Source of the DNA: Streptomyces colonosanans | GTDB taxonomy: Bacteria; Actinomycetota; Actinomycetes; Streptomycetales; Streptomycetaceae | Reading direction: 5' to 3' | DNA length: 64,000 nucleotides | NCBI RefSeq assembly: GCF_001866645.1 | Contig: NZ_MLYP01000060.1 | Span: forward strand, 1 to 64,000 | Shown here: positions 32,212 through 41,590 of the stretch, one piece after another | Numbering within the stretch: position 1 is the first letter of the stretch | How the letters are laid out: every line of letters starts with the position of its first letter | The notes under the pieces: generated by a model | Told to the model about the DNA's origin: nothing | What the model saw: only the letters and a program-made list of their open reading frames with translations | Databases searched by the model: none | Position numbers and translations under genes: made by a program

Positions 32212-35097
32212 ATGACAGAGACGGCGAGCGGTCCGGCACGAGGTTCCCGGGGCAAGGGGGCCAAGGCCACCAAGGGACTGCGGGTCGAGCGCATCCACAC
32301 CACCCCCGGCGTGCATCCGTACGACGAGGTCGAGTGGGCGCGTCGTGACGTCGTCATGACCAACTGGCGCGACGGCTCGGTCAACTTCGAGCAGCGTGGC
32401 GTCGAGTTCCCCGATTTCTGGTCGGTGAACGCGGTCAACATCGTCACCAGCAAGTACTTCCGGGGTGCCGTGGGCACGCCGCAGCGCGAGACCAGCCTCA
32501 GGCAGCTGATCGACCGCATCGTGAAGACGTACCGGAAGGCCGGCGAGGACTACAAGTACTTCGCCTCGCCCGCCGACGCGGAGATCTTCGAGCACGAACT
32601 GGCGTACGCCCTCCTGCACCAGATCTTCAGCTTCAACAGCCCCGTCTGGTTCAACGTCGGCACCCCGCAGCCCCAGCAGGTCTCCGCCTGCTTCATCCTG
32701 TCCGTCGACGACTCCATGGAGTCGATCCTCGACTGGTACAAGGAAGAGGGCATGATCTTCAAGGGCGGCTCCGGCGCCGGCCTGAACCTCTCCCGCATCC
32801 GCTCCTCCAAGGAGCTGCTCTCCTCCGGCGGCAACGCCTCCGGCCCGGTCTCCTTCATGCGGGGCGCCGACGCCTCAGCCGGAACGATCAAGTCGGGCGG
32901 CGCCACCCGCCGCGCCGCCAAGATGGTGATCCTGGACGTCGACCACCCGGACGTCGAGAACTTCATCGAGACCAAGGTCCAGGAGGAGGAGAAGATCCGC
33001 GCCCTGCGCGACGCGGGCTTCGACATGGACCTGGGCGGCGAGGACATCACCTCCGTCCAGTACCAGAACGCCAACAACTCGGTCCGCGTCAACGACACCT
33101 TCATGAAGGCCGTCGAGACCGGCGGGCAGTTCGGCCTGCGCGCCCGCATGACCGGTGAGGTCATCGAGGAGGTCGACGCCAAGGCGCTCTTCCGCAAGAT
33201 GGCCGAGGCCGCCTGGGCCTGCGCCGACCCCGGCATCCAGTACGACGACACGATCAACCACTGGCACACGTGCCCCGAGTCCGGTCGTATCAACGGCTCG
33301 AACCCGTGCAGCGAGTACATGCACCTGGACAACACGTCCTGCAACCTCGCCTCGCTGAACCTGATGAAGTTCCTGAAGGACGACGGCAAGGGCAACCAGT
33401 CCTTCGACGTCGAGCGCTTCGCCAAGGTGGTCGAGCTGGTCATCACCGCGATGGACATCTCGATCTGCTTCGCGGACTTCCCGACCCAGAAGATCGGCGA
33501 GAACACCCGCGCCTTCCGCCAGCTCGGCATCGGCTACGCCAACCTCGGCGCCCTCCTCATGGCGACCGGGCACGCGTACGACTCCGACGGCGGCCGCGCC
33601 CTGGCCGGCGCCATCACCTCCCTGATGACCGGCACGGCGTACAAGCGCTCCGCCGAGCTGGCCGCGGTCGTCGGCCCTTACGACGGCTACGCCCGCAACG
33701 AGCAGCCGCACCTGCGCGTCATGAAGCAGCACGCCGACGCCAACGCCACGGCCGTCCGGATGGACGACCTGGACACGTCGGTGTGGGCCGCCGCCACGGA
33801 GGCCTGGCAGGACGTGCTTCGTCTCGGTGAGAAGAACGGCTTCCGCAACTCCCAGGCGTCCGTCCTCGCGCCGACCGGCACCATCGGTCTCGCGATGTCC
33901 TGCGACACCACCGGTGTCGAGCCGGACCTGGCCCTGGTCAAGTTCAAGAAGCTGGTCGGCGGCGGTTCGATGCAGATCGTCAACGGCACCGTGCCGCAGG
34001 CGCTGCGCCGTCTCGGCTACCAGGAGGAGCAGATCGAGGCGATCGTCGCCCACATCGCCGAGCACGGCAATGTGATCGACGCGCCGGGCCTCAAGCACGA
34101 GCACTACGAGGTCTTCGACTGCGCCATGGGCGAGCGCGCCATCTCCCCGATGGGCCACGTCCGCATGATGGCCGCGATCCAGCCGTGGATCTCCGGCGCC
34201 ATCTCCAAGACGGTCAACATGCCGGAGTCGGCGACCGTCGAGGAGGTCGAGGAGATCTACTTCGAGGCCTGGAAGCTGGGCATCAAGGCGCTCGCGATCT
34301 ACCGCGACAACTGCAAGGTCGGCCAGCCGCTCTCCGCCAAGAAGAAGGAGACCGCCGAGAAGAAGGCGCAGAAGCCCGCTGCGGAGACCACGGTCGAGAA
34401 GGTCGTCGAGTACCGCCCGGTCCGCAAGCGCCTCCCGAAGGGTCGTCCCGGCATCACCACCTCCTTCACCGTCGGCGGCGCCGAAGGGTACATGACCGCC
34501 AACTCCTACCCGGACGACGGGCTGGGCGAGGTCTTCCTGAAGATGTCCAAGCAGGGCTCGACCCTCGCGGGCATGATGGACGCCTTCTCGATCGCCGTCT
34601 CGGTGGGTCTGCAGTACGGCGTTCCGCTGGAGACCTACGTCTCGAAGTTCACGAACATGCGCTTCGAGCCGGCCGGGATGACGGACGACCCGGACGTGCG
34701 GATGGCGCAGTCGATCGTCGACTACATCTTCCGTCGCCTGGCGCTGGACTTCCTGCCCTTCGAGACACGCTCCGCGCTCGGCATCCACTCCGCCGAGGAG
34801 CGTCAGCGCCACCTGGAGACCGGCTCGTACGAGCCGATCGACGAGGAGGTCGACGTCGAGGGGCTGGCCCAGTCGGCCCCGCGCACCCAGGAGCTGAAGG
34901 CGATCGCCGCCCCGAGGACCGAGGCCCCGGCGGCCCAGCCGGCCCCGAAGCAGGCGCACACCAGTGCCGAACTGGTGGAGATGCAGCTGGGCATCCAGGC
35001 GGACGCTCCGCTGTGCTTCTCCTGCGGCACCAAGATGCAGCGGGCGGGTTCCTGCTACATCTGCGAGGGCTGCGGCTCGACGAGCGGGTGCAGCTGA
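32212..35097 (+). CDS. nrdJ: Adenosylcobalamin-dependent (class II) ribonucleotide reductase NrdJ
   Basis: 961 residues. Reduces ribonucleotides with a cobalamin-generated radical, so it works with or without oxygen. Active-site features: NSPVWFNVG, ACFILSVDDSM, FKGGSGAGLNLSRIRS, NPCSEYMHLDNTSCNLASLN, and LAPTGTIGLAMSCDTTG. A Lys/Ala-rich linker near 705-725 and a C-terminal Cys-rich tail (CFSCG...CYICEGCG...C) follow, the latter serving thiol re-reduction. ATG 32212 follows AGGGAGGCGG. Cotranscribed with nrdR; ended by a strong hairpin. Confidence 0.97.
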   Translation: MTETASGPARGSRGKGAKATKGLRVERIHTTPGVHPYDEVEWARRDVVMTNWRDGSVNFEQRGVEFPDFWSVNAVNIVTSKYFRGAVGTPQRETSLRQLIDRIVKTYRKAGEDYKYFASPADAEIFEHELAYALLHQIFSFNSPVWFNVGTPQPQQVSACFILSVDDSMESILDWYKEEGMIFKGGSGAGLNLSRIRSSKELLSSGGNASGPVSFMRGADASAGTIKSGGATRRAAKMVILDVDHPDVENFIETKVQEEEKIRALRDAGFDMDLGGEDITSVQYQNANNSVRVNDTFMKAVETGGQFGLRARMTGEVIEEVDAKALFRKMAEAAWACADPGIQYDDTINHWHTCPESGRINGSNPCSEYMHLDNTSCNLASLNLMKFLKDDGKGNQSFDVERFAKVVELVITAMDISICFADFPTQKIGENTRAFRQLGIGYANLGALLMATGHAYDSDGGRALAGAITSLMTGTAYKRSAELAAVVGPYDGYARNEQPHLRVMKQHADANATAVRMDDLDTSVWAAATEAWQDVLRLGEKNGFRNSQASVLAPTGTIGLAMSCDTTGVEPDLALVKFKKLVGGGSMQIVNGTVPQALRRLGYQEEQIEAIVAHIAEHGNVIDAPGLKHEHYEVFDCAMGERAISPMGHVRMMAAIQPWISGAISKTVNMPESATVEEVEEIYFEAWKLGIKALAIYRDNCKVGQPLSAKKKETAEKKAQKPAAETTVEKVVEYRPVRKRLPKGRPGITTSFTVGGAEGYMTANSYPDDGLGEVFLKMSKQGSTLAGMMDAFSIAVSVGLQYGVPLETYVSKFTNMRFEPAGMTDDPDVRMAQSIVDYIFRRLALDFLPFETRSALGIHSAEERQRHLETGSYEPIDEEVDVEGLAQSAPRTQELKAIAAPRTEAPAAQPAPKQAHTSAELVEMQLGIQADAPLCFSCGTKMQRAGSCYICEGCGSTSGCS

Positions 35098-35109
35098 CCT
35101 GATCCCCTG

Positions 35110-35142
35110 AAGGGCGGCACGACCGACGGTCGTGCCGCCCTT
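35110..35142 (+). terminator. Intrinsic terminator after nrdJ
   Basis: Perfect 15-bp stem with arms AAGGGCGGCACGACC and GGTCGTGCCGCCCTT and a 3-nt loop, 12 bp after the nrdJ stop. It ends in TT. Confidence 0.88.
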
Positions 35143-35203
35143 CGGCGTCCGTGGCAATCCGTTCGGGGAGCCGTGGCACCGAGGGCTCCCTTCAGGAAGG
35201 GGC

Positions 35204-35737
35204 TCAGGAGTCGCGGGGGCCGCCCATGAGACGGGCGAAGCCCGCCGGGTCCGTGTCGTAGCCGTGAATTCCCGGGCGGAACGTCCACTCGCCGGAGTCG
35301 TCGCGGACGAACTCGGCCACCGTCGCCGCCGTCGACCCGAGGACACCGCCGAAGTCGTTCTCGGCGAGGACCGTGTAGCCGTCGCGCAGACGCAGCGCCG
35401 GGTTCAGGACGTCGACGAACGTCCTGCGTCCGGTGTGCTGCTGGATGACGACGCCGCCCACCACGCGTGCGTACCGGCTGTCGAGCCGGTACAGCTCCAG
35501 TGTCATGATCTCGTCCCAGCCGAAACCTTTGCCGTCGGTGCTGTCACGGTTCAGATAGATCGTGCCGTCCGGGGAACGGCTGTCGAAGTGCACGACGTAC
35601 GCGGGCTCCCCGTACGGATCCGCCGACAGGTAGGTGGCGGCCACGATGTCGAGATCGGTGGGCGGCCGACCTGCCGGGCTCGGGTCCCACTTCACCGCCA
35701 GTTCCGCCTTGCGGATGCCCTTGTTGAGACCGCTCAT
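35204..35737 (-). CDS. TerD-family protein
   Basis: 177 residues. TerD domain proteins bind calcium and are linked to tellurite resistance, stress and, in Streptomyces, development. Seen: LAVKWDPSP, DLDIVAATYLSADPYGE, FDSRSPDGTIYLNRDSTDGKGFGWDE (Asp-rich loop) and ENDFGGVLGSTAATVAEFVR. The start ATG 35737 has GGGAGGGA; upstream codons in the same frame are not supported. Single gene, convergent with nrdJ. Confidence 0.85.
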   Translation of the reverse strand: MSGLNKGIRKAELAVKWDPSPAGRPPTDLDIVAATYLSADPYGEPAYVVHFDSRSPDGTIYLNRDSTDGKGFGWDEIMTLELYRLDSRYARVVGGVVIQQHTGRRTFVDVLNPALRLRDGYTVLAENDFGGVLGSTAATVAEFVRDDSGEWTFRPGIHGYDTDPAGFARLMGGPRDS

Positions 35738-35889
35738 CACACATCCCTCCCCGCTGCCATGCCTTCTCCGCACGAACTCCAGTGCAAGAAGGGCCAGTTG
35801 TCCATAGTGCCTTGCGCGCCGGGGTCTTCGTCCGGGTGGTCTCCGCCGGGGACTGACCGAGGCCACGCCTGGGGCCTTACGATGGCGCG

Positions 35890-36495
35890 GTGCTGGTCAA
35901 GTGGATTCGCTGCACCGTGGTCGACCGCCGCGGTTTCGAGCGGGGGCAGCGAAAATGGGCGGGGCTTCTGGGGGAGCCGGGCTTCCGGGGACAGGGCGGG
36001 GGCTGGAGCCGGGTGCGGCCCGGTGTGGCGCACATCTTCGCGTTCTGGGAGAGCCGCGCCTTCTACGACTCGTTCATGGCCCGTTCCCACGACCGGCTCG
36101 CCGCCTCGCAGTCCGGCACGTTCAAGGACCAGCAGGTCAGGCTGTTCGACCACCGCTTCGATGTGAAGACCGGCTTCGAGCCCCGCTTCGCGGACGCCGA
36201 TCTGGTGCGTGTCGCGCACTGCCGGGTCCACGAGGAGCGGGCCGAGCACTTCGCGCTGATGCAGGAGAAAGTGTGGAACCCGGCCATGGCCGGCTCGCCG
36301 GGCATGATCCGCGGGCTGTTCGGCGAGGCGCCGGGGCATGAGTTCCTGATCCTGTCGATGTGGCAGTCGGCCGCCGAGCACGGCAAGTACCGTGCCGAGC
36401 GCGTGGAGCGCCTGGCGCTGAGGGCGCAGACGGAAGCGGACATCGCCGCGCTCACCGGCGACGTCGTGGACATGGAGCCGACCTGGACGGTGTGA
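35890..36495 (+). CDS. YdbC-family (DUF4937) protein
   Basis: 201 residues from GTG 35890. Two related halves (MLVKWIRCTVVDRRGFERGQ and DLVRVAHCRVHEERAEHFAL) each look like a dimeric alpha-beta barrel (antibiotic-biosynthesis-monooxygenase fold), so one chain may mimic a dimer. The enzymatic role is not known. Divergent from the TerD-family gene; Streptomyces core position. Confidence 0.7.
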   Translation: MLVKWIRCTVVDRRGFERGQRKWAGLLGEPGFRGQGGGWSRVRPGVAHIFAFWESRAFYDSFMARSHDRLAASQSGTFKDQQVRLFDHRFDVKTGFEPRFADADLVRVAHCRVHEERAEHFALMQEKVWNPAMAGSPGMIRGLFGEAPGHEFLILSMWQSAAEHGKYRAERVERLALRAQTEADIAALTGDVVDMEPTWTV

Positions 36496-36659
36496 GTCCG
36501 CGGCAGGGGCGACCGCGGCGGCCCGGGGTGGGCCCCGGATGACCGTGGACGTCCACGCGTGACCCGCGCCGTCCGGAGGGACGCGTCTTCGATGTGACCC
36601 GCGCCGTGTGGAGTCCCCTCGGGTGCCCGTCCAGGCACCACTCGGTCTAGGGTTTCGGC

Positions 36660-37319
36660 ATGGCACGACCACGGCGCATCGTCCTTGTCCGGCACGGCGA
36701 GTCGGAGGGCAACGCCGATGACTCCGTGTACGAACGCGCGCCCGACCACGCGCTGCCCCTCACCGCGAGGGGATGGCGGCAGGCGGAGGAGACGGGCAGG
36801 CGGCTGCGGGAGACCTTCGGCCGGGAGCGCGTCAGCGTGTACGTCTCCCCGTACCGCCGCACGCACGAGACGCTCCAGGCCTTCCGCCTGGACCCGGAGC
36901 TCGTCCGCGTCCGGGAGGAGCCCCGGCTGCGCGAGCAGGACTGGGGTAACTGGCAGGACCGCGACGATGTACGGCTCCAGAAGGAGTACCGGGATGCGTA
37001 CGGGCACTTCTTCTACCGCTTCGCCCAGGGCGAGTCCGGCGCCGATGTGTACGACCGGGTGGGAGGTTTCCTGGAGAGCCTGTTCCGAAGCTTCGAGGCC
37101 CCCGATCACCCGTCGAACGTTCTCCTGGTGACTCATGGACTGGCCATGCGGCTGTTCTGTATGCGCTGGTTCCACTGGACGGTCGCGGAATTCGAATGCC
37201 TCTCGAACCCCGGGAACGGCGAGACCCGCACGCTTCTCCTCGGGGAGGATGGTACATACTCGCTCGACCGGCCGTTCGAGCGTTGGCGTGATCCGCAACC
37301 GTACTGGGTCACCGGATAG
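36660..37319 (+). CDS. Histidine phosphatase superfamily protein
   Basis: 219 residues. Phosphoglycerate mutase-like fold with the catalytic VLVRHGESEGNADD motif (His at about residue 11), second Arg in SPYRRTHETLQ, LREQDWGNWQD with the Glu proton donor region, and VTHGLAMRLF carrying the second catalytic His. Likely a small-molecule phosphatase or mutase; substrate unknown. The next gene begins 12 bp later, so they are likely cotranscribed. Confidence 0.9.
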   Translation: MARPRRIVLVRHGESEGNADDSVYERAPDHALPLTARGWRQAEETGRRLRETFGRERVSVYVSPYRRTHETLQAFRLDPELVRVREEPRLREQDWGNWQDRDDVRLQKEYRDAYGHFFYRFAQGESGADVYDRVGGFLESLFRSFEAPDHPSNVLLVTHGLAMRLFCMRWFHWTVAEFECLSNPGNGETRTLLLGEDGTYSLDRPFERWRDPQPYWVTG

Positions 37320-37331
37320 AGTGGCAGAACG

Positions 37332-38234
37332 ATGACCGCTGACTCCTCTTCCCGGCGCCTGGAACGCGCCTTGGCCAGCCTGCGCGGGCTGTCGGTGGGG
37401 GACGCGCTGGGCTCGCAGTTCTTCGTCCCCGCGAACTATCCGCTGCTCAAGCGCCGCGAGCTGCCGTCGGGCCCCTGGCAGTGGACGGACGACACGGAGA
37501 TGGCCTGCTCCATCGTGTCCGTCCTGCTCCGGCACCGACGCATCGACCAGGACGCACTGGCCCGCTCCTTCGCCGAGCACCATGACTTCGACCGTGGCTA
37601 CGGACCCGCCGTGGGCCGTCTCCTCCGGCTCGTCCGGGAGGGCGGTGACTGGCGCGAGCTGGCCGCGGCGTTGTTCGAGGGGCAGGGGTCGTGGGGGAAC
37701 GGCGCGGCCATGCGGATCGCGCCCCTGGGCGCCTGGTATGCCGATGATCCCGAGCAGGCCACGCACCAGGCGGAGATCTCCGCGTATCCCACGCACCAGC
37801 ATCGCGAGGCCGTGGTCGGTGCCATGGCCGTCGCCGCGGCGGCCGCCTTCGTCGCCGGTCCGGCGGGGCCGCCGAGCGCCGAGGCGCTGCTCGACGGCGT
37901 CATCGCACTCGTGCCGAAGAGCGCCGTCGGAGCCGGGCTGCGGCGGGCGCGGGACATGCTCGACTACGGCGACGCGGTGACCGTCGCCGCCGTACTGGGT
38001 TGCGGGCGGCGTACGACGGCGCACGACACGGTGCCGTTCGCGCTCTGGTCGGCCGCGCGCACCCTCGGCGACTACGAGCAGGCCTTCTGGACGACTGCCC
38101 AGGTGGGCGGTGACGTGGACACCACCTGCGCCATCGTCGGCGGAGTGATCGCCTCGGGGAAGGCCGGGGCGCCGCCCGCGGAGTGGCTCGAGCGGGCGGA
38201 ACCGCTGCCCGACTGGGCGCCTTCGGCGGCGTAG
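37332..38234 (+). CDS. ADP-ribosylglycohydrolase family protein
   Basis: 300 residues. Mg2+-dependent hydrolase fold (DraG-like) removing ADP-ribose from proteins or metabolites. Metal-binding motifs WTDDTEMACSIV (about residue 54), GNGAAMRIAPLG and GGDVDTTCAIVGG (about residue 257) are intact, so it is probably active. Starts at ATG 37332, 12 bp after the phosphatase stop. Confidence 0.92.
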   Translation: MTADSSSRRLERALASLRGLSVGDALGSQFFVPANYPLLKRRELPSGPWQWTDDTEMACSIVSVLLRHRRIDQDALARSFAEHHDFDRGYGPAVGRLLRLVREGGDWRELAAALFEGQGSWGNGAAMRIAPLGAWYADDPEQATHQAEISAYPTHQHREAVVGAMAVAAAAAFVAGPAGPPSAEALLDGVIALVPKSAVGAGLRRARDMLDYGDAVTVAAVLGCGRRTTAHDTVPFALWSAARTLGDYEQAFWTTAQVGGDVDTTCAIVGGVIASGKAGAPPAEWLERAEPLPDWAPSAA

Positions 38235-38284
38235 GCGACCGGAGCGCGGCCGTCCTCCTCCCGGGCGCGGTCCGGCCGACGCGG

Positions 38285-38320
38285 GTTCCTGCCCCCGGTC
38301 GGTGGACCGGGAGCAGGAAC
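38285..38320. terminator. Hairpin between ADP-ribosylglycohydrolase and MFS genes
   Basis: Arms GTTCCTGC-C-CCCGGTC and GACCGGG-A-GCAGGAAC pair over 15 bp with one mismatch and a 4-nt loop. It lies between two convergent genes, so probably bidirectional. Confidence 0.75.
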
Positions 38321-38332
38321 GGGCGGATCCTC

Positions 38333-39880
38333 TCAGCCCGCGGCAGGACCGGCCGCGCCGGCCAGGGCCTCCAGGTCGCTCTTGCGTACGCGGATCACCG
38401 ACGCGGCCGTGGCCAGGGCGAGTACGGCCATTGCGGCGGCCAGGATGAAGGCCATCGAGATGCCGTGCGCGAGTACCTCGTGCCCCCAGGGAGCCGGCAG
38501 TCGGTGTGTCCTGGCGAACTCCGCCTTCTGCTCGGCCGTTCCGTCCGTCAGGAACTTCGGTATCTGCTTGGCAGCCTCGTTCCGGCTGGCCGTGCCGAAC
38601 ACCGTGGTCAGGATGGACAGGCCGAGCGAACCGCCCACCTGCTGCGTGGTGTTGAGCAGGCCCGAGGCCGCACCCGCCTCGTGCTGGGCGACGCCCGAGA
38701 CCGCGGTCAGCGTCAGCGTCACGAAGTTCAGGCCCATGCCGAAGCCGAACGTCAGCATCGGTCCGAGCACTCCTGAGACGTACGAGCTGTCGGGGCTGAT
38801 GAACGTCAGCCAGCCGAGCCCGATGACGACCAGAGTCGCGCCCACCAACATGAACGGCTTGGGGCCCAGCACCGGCAGGAACCGCTGCGACAGGCCCGCG
38901 CCGATCACGATCGCCACCGTCACCGGAAGGAAGGCCAGTCCTGCCGAGATCGGCGTGTACCCCAGCACGTTCTGCACGAAGAGCACGATGTAGAAGAACA
39001 TCCCGAACATCGCCGCGGCCAGGCTCAGCATGATCACGTACGTGCCCGAGCGGTTGCGGTCGGCGAACATCCTCAGCGGGGTGATCGGGTCCAGAGCCCG
39101 CGTTTCTATGAAGGCGAACGAGGCCAACAGCACGACGGCCGCACCGAAGGACCCGATGCTCACGCTGTCCCGCCAGCCCTCCTCGGAGGCGCGGATGAAG
39201 CCGTACACCAAGGACGCCATGCCGAGCGTCGAGGTGACCGCACCCGCGATGTCGAAGCGCCCCGGGTGCCGTGGGGACTCGCTGATGAACCGCGGTGTCA
39301 GCACGGCGATCAGAACGCCGATGGGCACGTTGACGAAGAGGACCCAGCGCCAGTCGAGCCATTCCGTGAGCATGCCACCGGCCAGCAGGCCGATCGCGCC
39401 GCCACCGGCCGAGACTGCGGCGAAGACGCCGAACGCCCGGTTCCGTTCGGGGCCTTCGGGGAAGGTGGTGGTGATGAGAGCCAGCGCGGTGGGCGACGCG
39501 ATGGCACCACCCATGCCCTGCAGGGCGCGCGCGGCCAGCAACTGCCAGGGTTCCTGGGCCAGTCCACCGAGCAGCGAGGCAAAGGTGAACAGCAGGATGC
39601 CGGTCATGAAGACCCGGCGTCGGCCGAGGATGTCGCCGGCCCGGCCGCCGAGAAGCAGCAGACCGCCGAAGGTGAGCGTGTACGCGCTGACCACCCACGT
39701 CAGCTCGGTCGTGCTGAACTTGAGTGCGTCTTGAATGTGCGGGAGCGCGATGTTCACAATCGTCGCGTCGAGTACCACCATGAGTTGGCAGGCCACGATG
39801 ACGGCGAGTGCGATGCCCGGGCGCCGTTCCGGGCGTAGGGCTCCCGGCTTCTGATCCTGGATCAATGGAGAGGTAGTCAC
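38333..39880 (-). CDS. DHA2-type (14-TMS) MFS efflux transporter
   Basis: 515 residues, about 14 membrane segments. Family motifs: LDATIVNIALPHIQ in helix 1, GGRAGDILGRRRVF (motif A), the VSAGGGAIGLLAGGML stretch of motif C, and LGRRR-type loops. Predicted proton-coupled export of drugs or a self-made antibiotic. ATG 39880; about 174 bp separates it from a divergent TetR gene, with two operators in the gap. Confidence 0.92.
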   Translation of the reverse strand: MTTSPLIQDQKPGALRPERRPGIALAVIVACQLMVVLDATIVNIALPHIQDALKFSTTELTWVVSAYTLTFGGLLLLGGRAGDILGRRRVFMTGILLFTFASLLGGLAQEPWQLLAARALQGMGGAIASPTALALITTTFPEGPERNRAFGVFAAVSAGGGAIGLLAGGMLTEWLDWRWVLFVNVPIGVLIAVLTPRFISESPRHPGRFDIAGAVTSTLGMASLVYGFIRASEEGWRDSVSIGSFGAAVVLLASFAFIETRALDPITPLRMFADRNRSGTYVIMLSLAAAMFGMFFYIVLFVQNVLGYTPISAGLAFLPVTVAIVIGAGLSQRFLPVLGPKPFMLVGATLVVIGLGWLTFISPDSSYVSGVLGPMLTFGFGMGLNFVTLTLTAVSGVAQHEAGAASGLLNTTQQVGGSLGLSILTTVFGTASRNEAAKQIPKFLTDGTAEQKAEFARTHRLPAPWGHEVLAHGISMAFILAAAMAVLALATAASVIRVRKSDLEALAGAAGPAAG

Positions 39881-39903
39881 TATGAGTCCCCCACAAGTGC
39901 GTT

Positions 39904-39923
39904 AGTGAACGACCGCGTTCACT
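39904..39923. promoter_or_regulatory. TetR operator 1
   Basis: Perfect palindrome AGTGAACG-ACCG-CGTTCACT, 24 bp upstream of the efflux gene start. Same half-site as operator 2. Confidence 0.8.
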
Positions 39924-39950
39924 GTCGCGTCCAAAGGTAATGAGTCCCCG

Positions 39951-39974
39951 TCAGTGAACGCAAGCGTTCACTGA
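39951..39974. promoter_or_regulatory. TetR operator 2
   Basis: Perfect palindrome with 10-bp arms TCAGTGAACG / CGTTCACTGA around CAAG. Centre is 49 bp from operator 1 and about 92 bp upstream of the tetR start. A typical two-site arrangement for repressing both divergent genes. Confidence 0.82.
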
Positions 39975-40054
39975 GTTCATTGCCGTACGGCGACGCCCGA
40001 CCGCTCGCCCCTTCCCGGAACCCCCGCTTCCTCATGCTCAACGGAGATACGCAG

Positions 40055-40678
40055 ATGGCTCCTTCGTCCTTGACAGCCACCTCCGCGCAGCCGGTCTCAC
40101 TTCGCCGACGCGGTGCTGTGCTCGAACGCGCGATCCTCGACGCCGCGTTGCAGCAACTCAGTACTGTCGGCTGGAACGGCCTCACCATGGAGGGCGTCGC
40201 AGCCGCCGCTCAGACCGGCAAGGCCGCGGTCTATCGCCGCTGGTCGTCCAAGGAGGACCTCGTCGCGGACGCGCTCCAGGCCGGACTGCCGAGCTTCGAC
40301 CGGGCGCCCGACCTCGGGAGCGTGCGCGAGGACCTGCTGGTGCTGTGCCGGCAGGGTCGGGAGGCGATGTACTCACGTCCGGGTCTGGCGCTTCGCTCGG
40401 TGGTTCACGAATGCGACACCCTGCAGGCCGAGCGCTTCCATGCCGTGATCTACGAGGGTGTCGTCGAGCCGATCATGAAACTGCTGCGCAAGGTCATCAT
40501 CTGTGGAGTCGAGCGAGGTGAGGTGCGGAGTGGCGCTGCGAACGGGTACGTCTTCGATGTCATCCCGGCGATGATGATGTATCGCGCAAAGCTGTGCGGC
40601 AGTGAATGGTGCGAGCGGGACCTCGAAGAGATGGTCGATCAACTGATGGTTCCGCTACTGCGGCCGGAACGCGACTGA
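40055..40678 (+). CDS. TetR/AcrR-family repressor
   Basis: 207 residues. N-terminal HTH (about 20-65: AILDAALQQLSTVGWNGLTM, then EGVAAAAQTGKAAVYRRWSS) followed by a ligand-binding C-terminal domain. ATG 40055 follows AACGGAGA; longer in-frame starts read into the operator. The divergent arrangement and paired operators imply control of the DHA2 pump and of itself, with release by the pump's substrate. Confidence 0.92.
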   Translation: MAPSSLTATSAQPVSLRRRGAVLERAILDAALQQLSTVGWNGLTMEGVAAAAQTGKAAVYRRWSSKEDLVADALQAGLPSFDRAPDLGSVREDLLVLCRQGREAMYSRPGLALRSVVHECDTLQAERFHAVIYEGVVEPIMKLLRKVIICGVERGEVRSGAANGYVFDVIPAMMMYRAKLCGSEWCERDLEEMVDQLMVPLLRPERD

Positions 40679-40819
40679 TCCGGGGTCTCGGCGCGTGCGG
40701 GCACCGGCTGTGGCGCGCTGGTGACCACGTGCGCGGAACGGGCCGCCGAGGGGGTGCGCGGTGGCTTGGGGAAGCCGGGGTGTCGCCCGGGGATCCCGGC
40801 GTCGTACGCTAAGGGCGCC

Positions 40820-41521
40820 ATGCCGTACGAACCTCCTACTCACACCGTCGAGCGCTCCCTTCGCGCCACGACCGGAGCGAAGGTCATCGCCGGTGTCGAT
40901 GAGGTGGGGCGCGGCGCGTGGGCCGGCCCGGTCACCGTCTGCGCGGCGGTCACGGGCCTGCGCCGACCGCCCGAAGGCCTCACCGACTCCAAGCTGCTCA
41001 CCGTCAAGCGGCGCACCGCGCTCGCCGAGCAACTGGAGAAGTGGGTGACGGCGTACGCCCTCGGTCATGCCTCTCCCGAGGAGATCGATGCCCTCGGGAT
41101 GACGGCCGCGCTCCGGCTCGCGGCGGAGCGCGCCTTGGAGGCGCTGCCCATCCGCCCCGACGCGGTCATCCTCGACGGGAAGCACGACTACCTGGGGGCG
41201 CCCTGGAAGGTGCGTACGGTGATCAAGGGTGACCGGTCGTGCGTGGCGGTCGCGGCGGCTTCGGTGATCGCCAAGGTTCACCGCGACAAAATGATGGCCG
41301 AACTGAGCGTCGACCATGCAGACTTCGGTTTTGCGGCCAATGCCGGGTATCCGTCTCCCGTGCACAAGGCCGCACTGGAAGAGCGGGGCCCCACCCCGTA
41401 CCACCGCTTGTCGTGGGCGTATCTTGATGCGCTGCCCCAGTGGCGGCACCTCAAGAAGGTCCGCAGCTGGGCGGACGGAAACGCGCCGGAGATCGAAGGC
41501 CAGCTCGGCTTCGACTTCTGA
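40820..41521 (+). CDS. rnhB: Ribonuclease HII
   Basis: 233 residues. Removes single ribonucleotides and primer RNA from DNA. Acidic catalytic residues: DE in GVDEVGRGAWAGPV (about 25-26), D in LDGKHDY, and D in VHRDKMM; the KGD and SVIAKVHRD motifs are present. Starts at ATG 40820, six bases after GGGCG with AAGGG upstream. Confidence 0.95.
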   Translation: MPYEPPTHTVERSLRATTGAKVIAGVDEVGRGAWAGPVTVCAAVTGLRRPPEGLTDSKLLTVKRRTALAEQLEKWVTAYALGHASPEEIDALGMTAALRLAAERALEALPIRPDAVILDGKHDYLGAPWKVRTVIKGDRSCVAVAAASVIAKVHRDKMMAELSVDHADFGFAANAGYPSPVHKAALEERGPTPYHRLSWAYLDALPQWRHLKKVRSWADGNAPEIEGQLGFDF

Positions 41522-41590
41522 CCGGTTCCGATCGCACTCATGTGCAACCCGCCGGAGCGTGTCGCATCGGCGTTTGATAAGAATCAGCTC

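Noticed and set aside
36063..39896. 1277-codon minus-strand ORF overlapping the efflux pump
   Set aside because: Frame shadow of the DHA2 transporter and the opposite-strand phosphatase and glycohydrolase genes.
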